DNA of 64,000 nucleotides from Falsirhodobacter deserti (GTDB taxonomy: Bacteria > Pseudomonadota > Alphaproteobacteria > Rhodobacterales > Rhodobacteraceae): contig NZ_ML137218.1 in assembly GCF_004015795.1 (NCBI RefSeq), positions 724,048-788,047 on the forward strand, in the 5' to 3' direction. The position numbers were made by a program, and so were the translations under genes. Positions 63,601 through 64,000 of the stretch are shown one piece after another. The notes below the pieces were generated by a model, which saw nothing but the letters and a program-made list of their open reading frames with translations, did no database searches and had not been told where the DNA came from. Numbering within the stretch: the first letter of the stretch is position 1; each line of letters opens with the position of its first letter.

Positions 63601-64000
63601 TGAGCGACAGTCGCAGTTTCGAAGCCACGGGACAGGCCGGGTTCGCGGACTACTTCGCGCTGCTGAAGCCGCGCGTGATGACGCTTGTCGTCTTCACGGC
63701 CTTTGTCGGCCTTCTGGTGGCGCCTGCCAGCGTCAACCCGGTGGTCGGCTTCGCCTCCATCCTGTTCATCGCACTGGGCGGCGGCGCTTCGGGCGCGCTG
63801 AACATGTGGTGGGATGCCGATATCGACGCGATCATGAAGCGCACGAAGAACCGCCCGATTCCGGGCGGGCGCGTGGCGCCGCAGGATGCGCTTTGGTTCG
63901 GGCTGGTGCTTTCGGTCGTGTCCGTCGTGATGCTGGGGCTGACGGCGAACTGGTTTGCCGGGGCGTTTCTGGCCTTCACCATCTTCTTCTATGTCGTCAT
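63601..64000 (+). CDS. ctaB: Protoheme IX farnesyltransferase (heme O synthase), 3' cut by window edge
   Basis: First 133 residues of CtaB/CyoE, an intramembrane UbiA-family prenyltransferase that turns heme B into heme O for terminal oxidases. The start [12 protein letters not shown] is preceded by GGAGGAG. Recognisable features are [20 protein letters not shown], the first Asp-rich motif in [19 protein letters not shown] and IPGGRV. Four helices are visible before the window ends; the second Asp-rich motif lies outside. It is divergent from tldD. Confidence 0.94.

Overview
The window looks like chromosomal DNA of an alphaproteobacterium of the Rhodobacterales (Paracoccus/Rhodobacter-like). 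The basis is the GC-rich sequence, the BioR-regulated biotin locus, the AztD zinc chaperone, the tripartite TRAP transporters and a tldD/ctaB junction at the right edge. No species can be named from sequence alone.

Positions 1-12,400 are accessory DNA. They hold an IS5-family transposase cut by the window edge, the 5' stub of a type I methyltransferase gene (hsdM), and a soluble AAA+ ATPase fused to an FtsH-type M41 peptidase. A complete four-gene Tn7-like transposition operon follows (tnsA-tnsB-tnsC-tniQ, genes overlapping or a few bases apart). It ends in a strong terminator and a 145-bp cluster of five CGGGGCAWAG motifs set on a 21-bp period. Beyond lies a scar of broken genes: a DUF429-like gene with a nonsense codon and frameshifts, a hisC 5' fragment, an IS5-family copy with a CTAG target duplication, and the C-terminal end of a tyrosine recombinase.

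Positions 12,400-17,000 are a vitamin locus. BioR (GntR family) has operator-like sites before itself and before bioY-bioB, and a TPP riboswitch precedes thiC. Positions 17,400-23,600 mix intact genes (rlmF, a VOC protein, a TetR regulator, a prephenate-dehydrogenase-like gene) with decayed ones (two frameshifted MFS transporters, an ndh stub).

Positions 23,700-28,700 are a minus-strand operon for an Ugp-like ABC importer plus a GpdQ/CpdA-type phosphodiesterase, suggesting uptake and cleavage of a phosphodiester such as a glycerophosphodiester. Positions 29,100-36,600 hold a plus-strand catabolic operon: split transketolase, SDR dehydrogenase and TRAP transporter DctPQM. A LysR regulator and a divergent amidohydrolase-type lactonase follow, with the lactonase 11 bp before pyruvate carboxylase. 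The substrate is not recognisable.

From 40,000 to 64,000 the content is mostly ordinary chromosome: a cupin/GrxB/ABM-monooxygenase operon with divergent TetR, an RsbQ-like hydrolase translationally coupled to a PAS-kinase-receiver protein, solitary aztD, a phosphate transporter, glutathione transferases, a phytase-like secreted protein, tRNA-Arg(TCT), an unlisted 52-aa Pmp3-type membrane peptide, an MsbA-like exporter, an acyl-CoA synthetase, tldD and the start of ctaB. Small remnants of lysR and phnA-like genes lie in the gaps.
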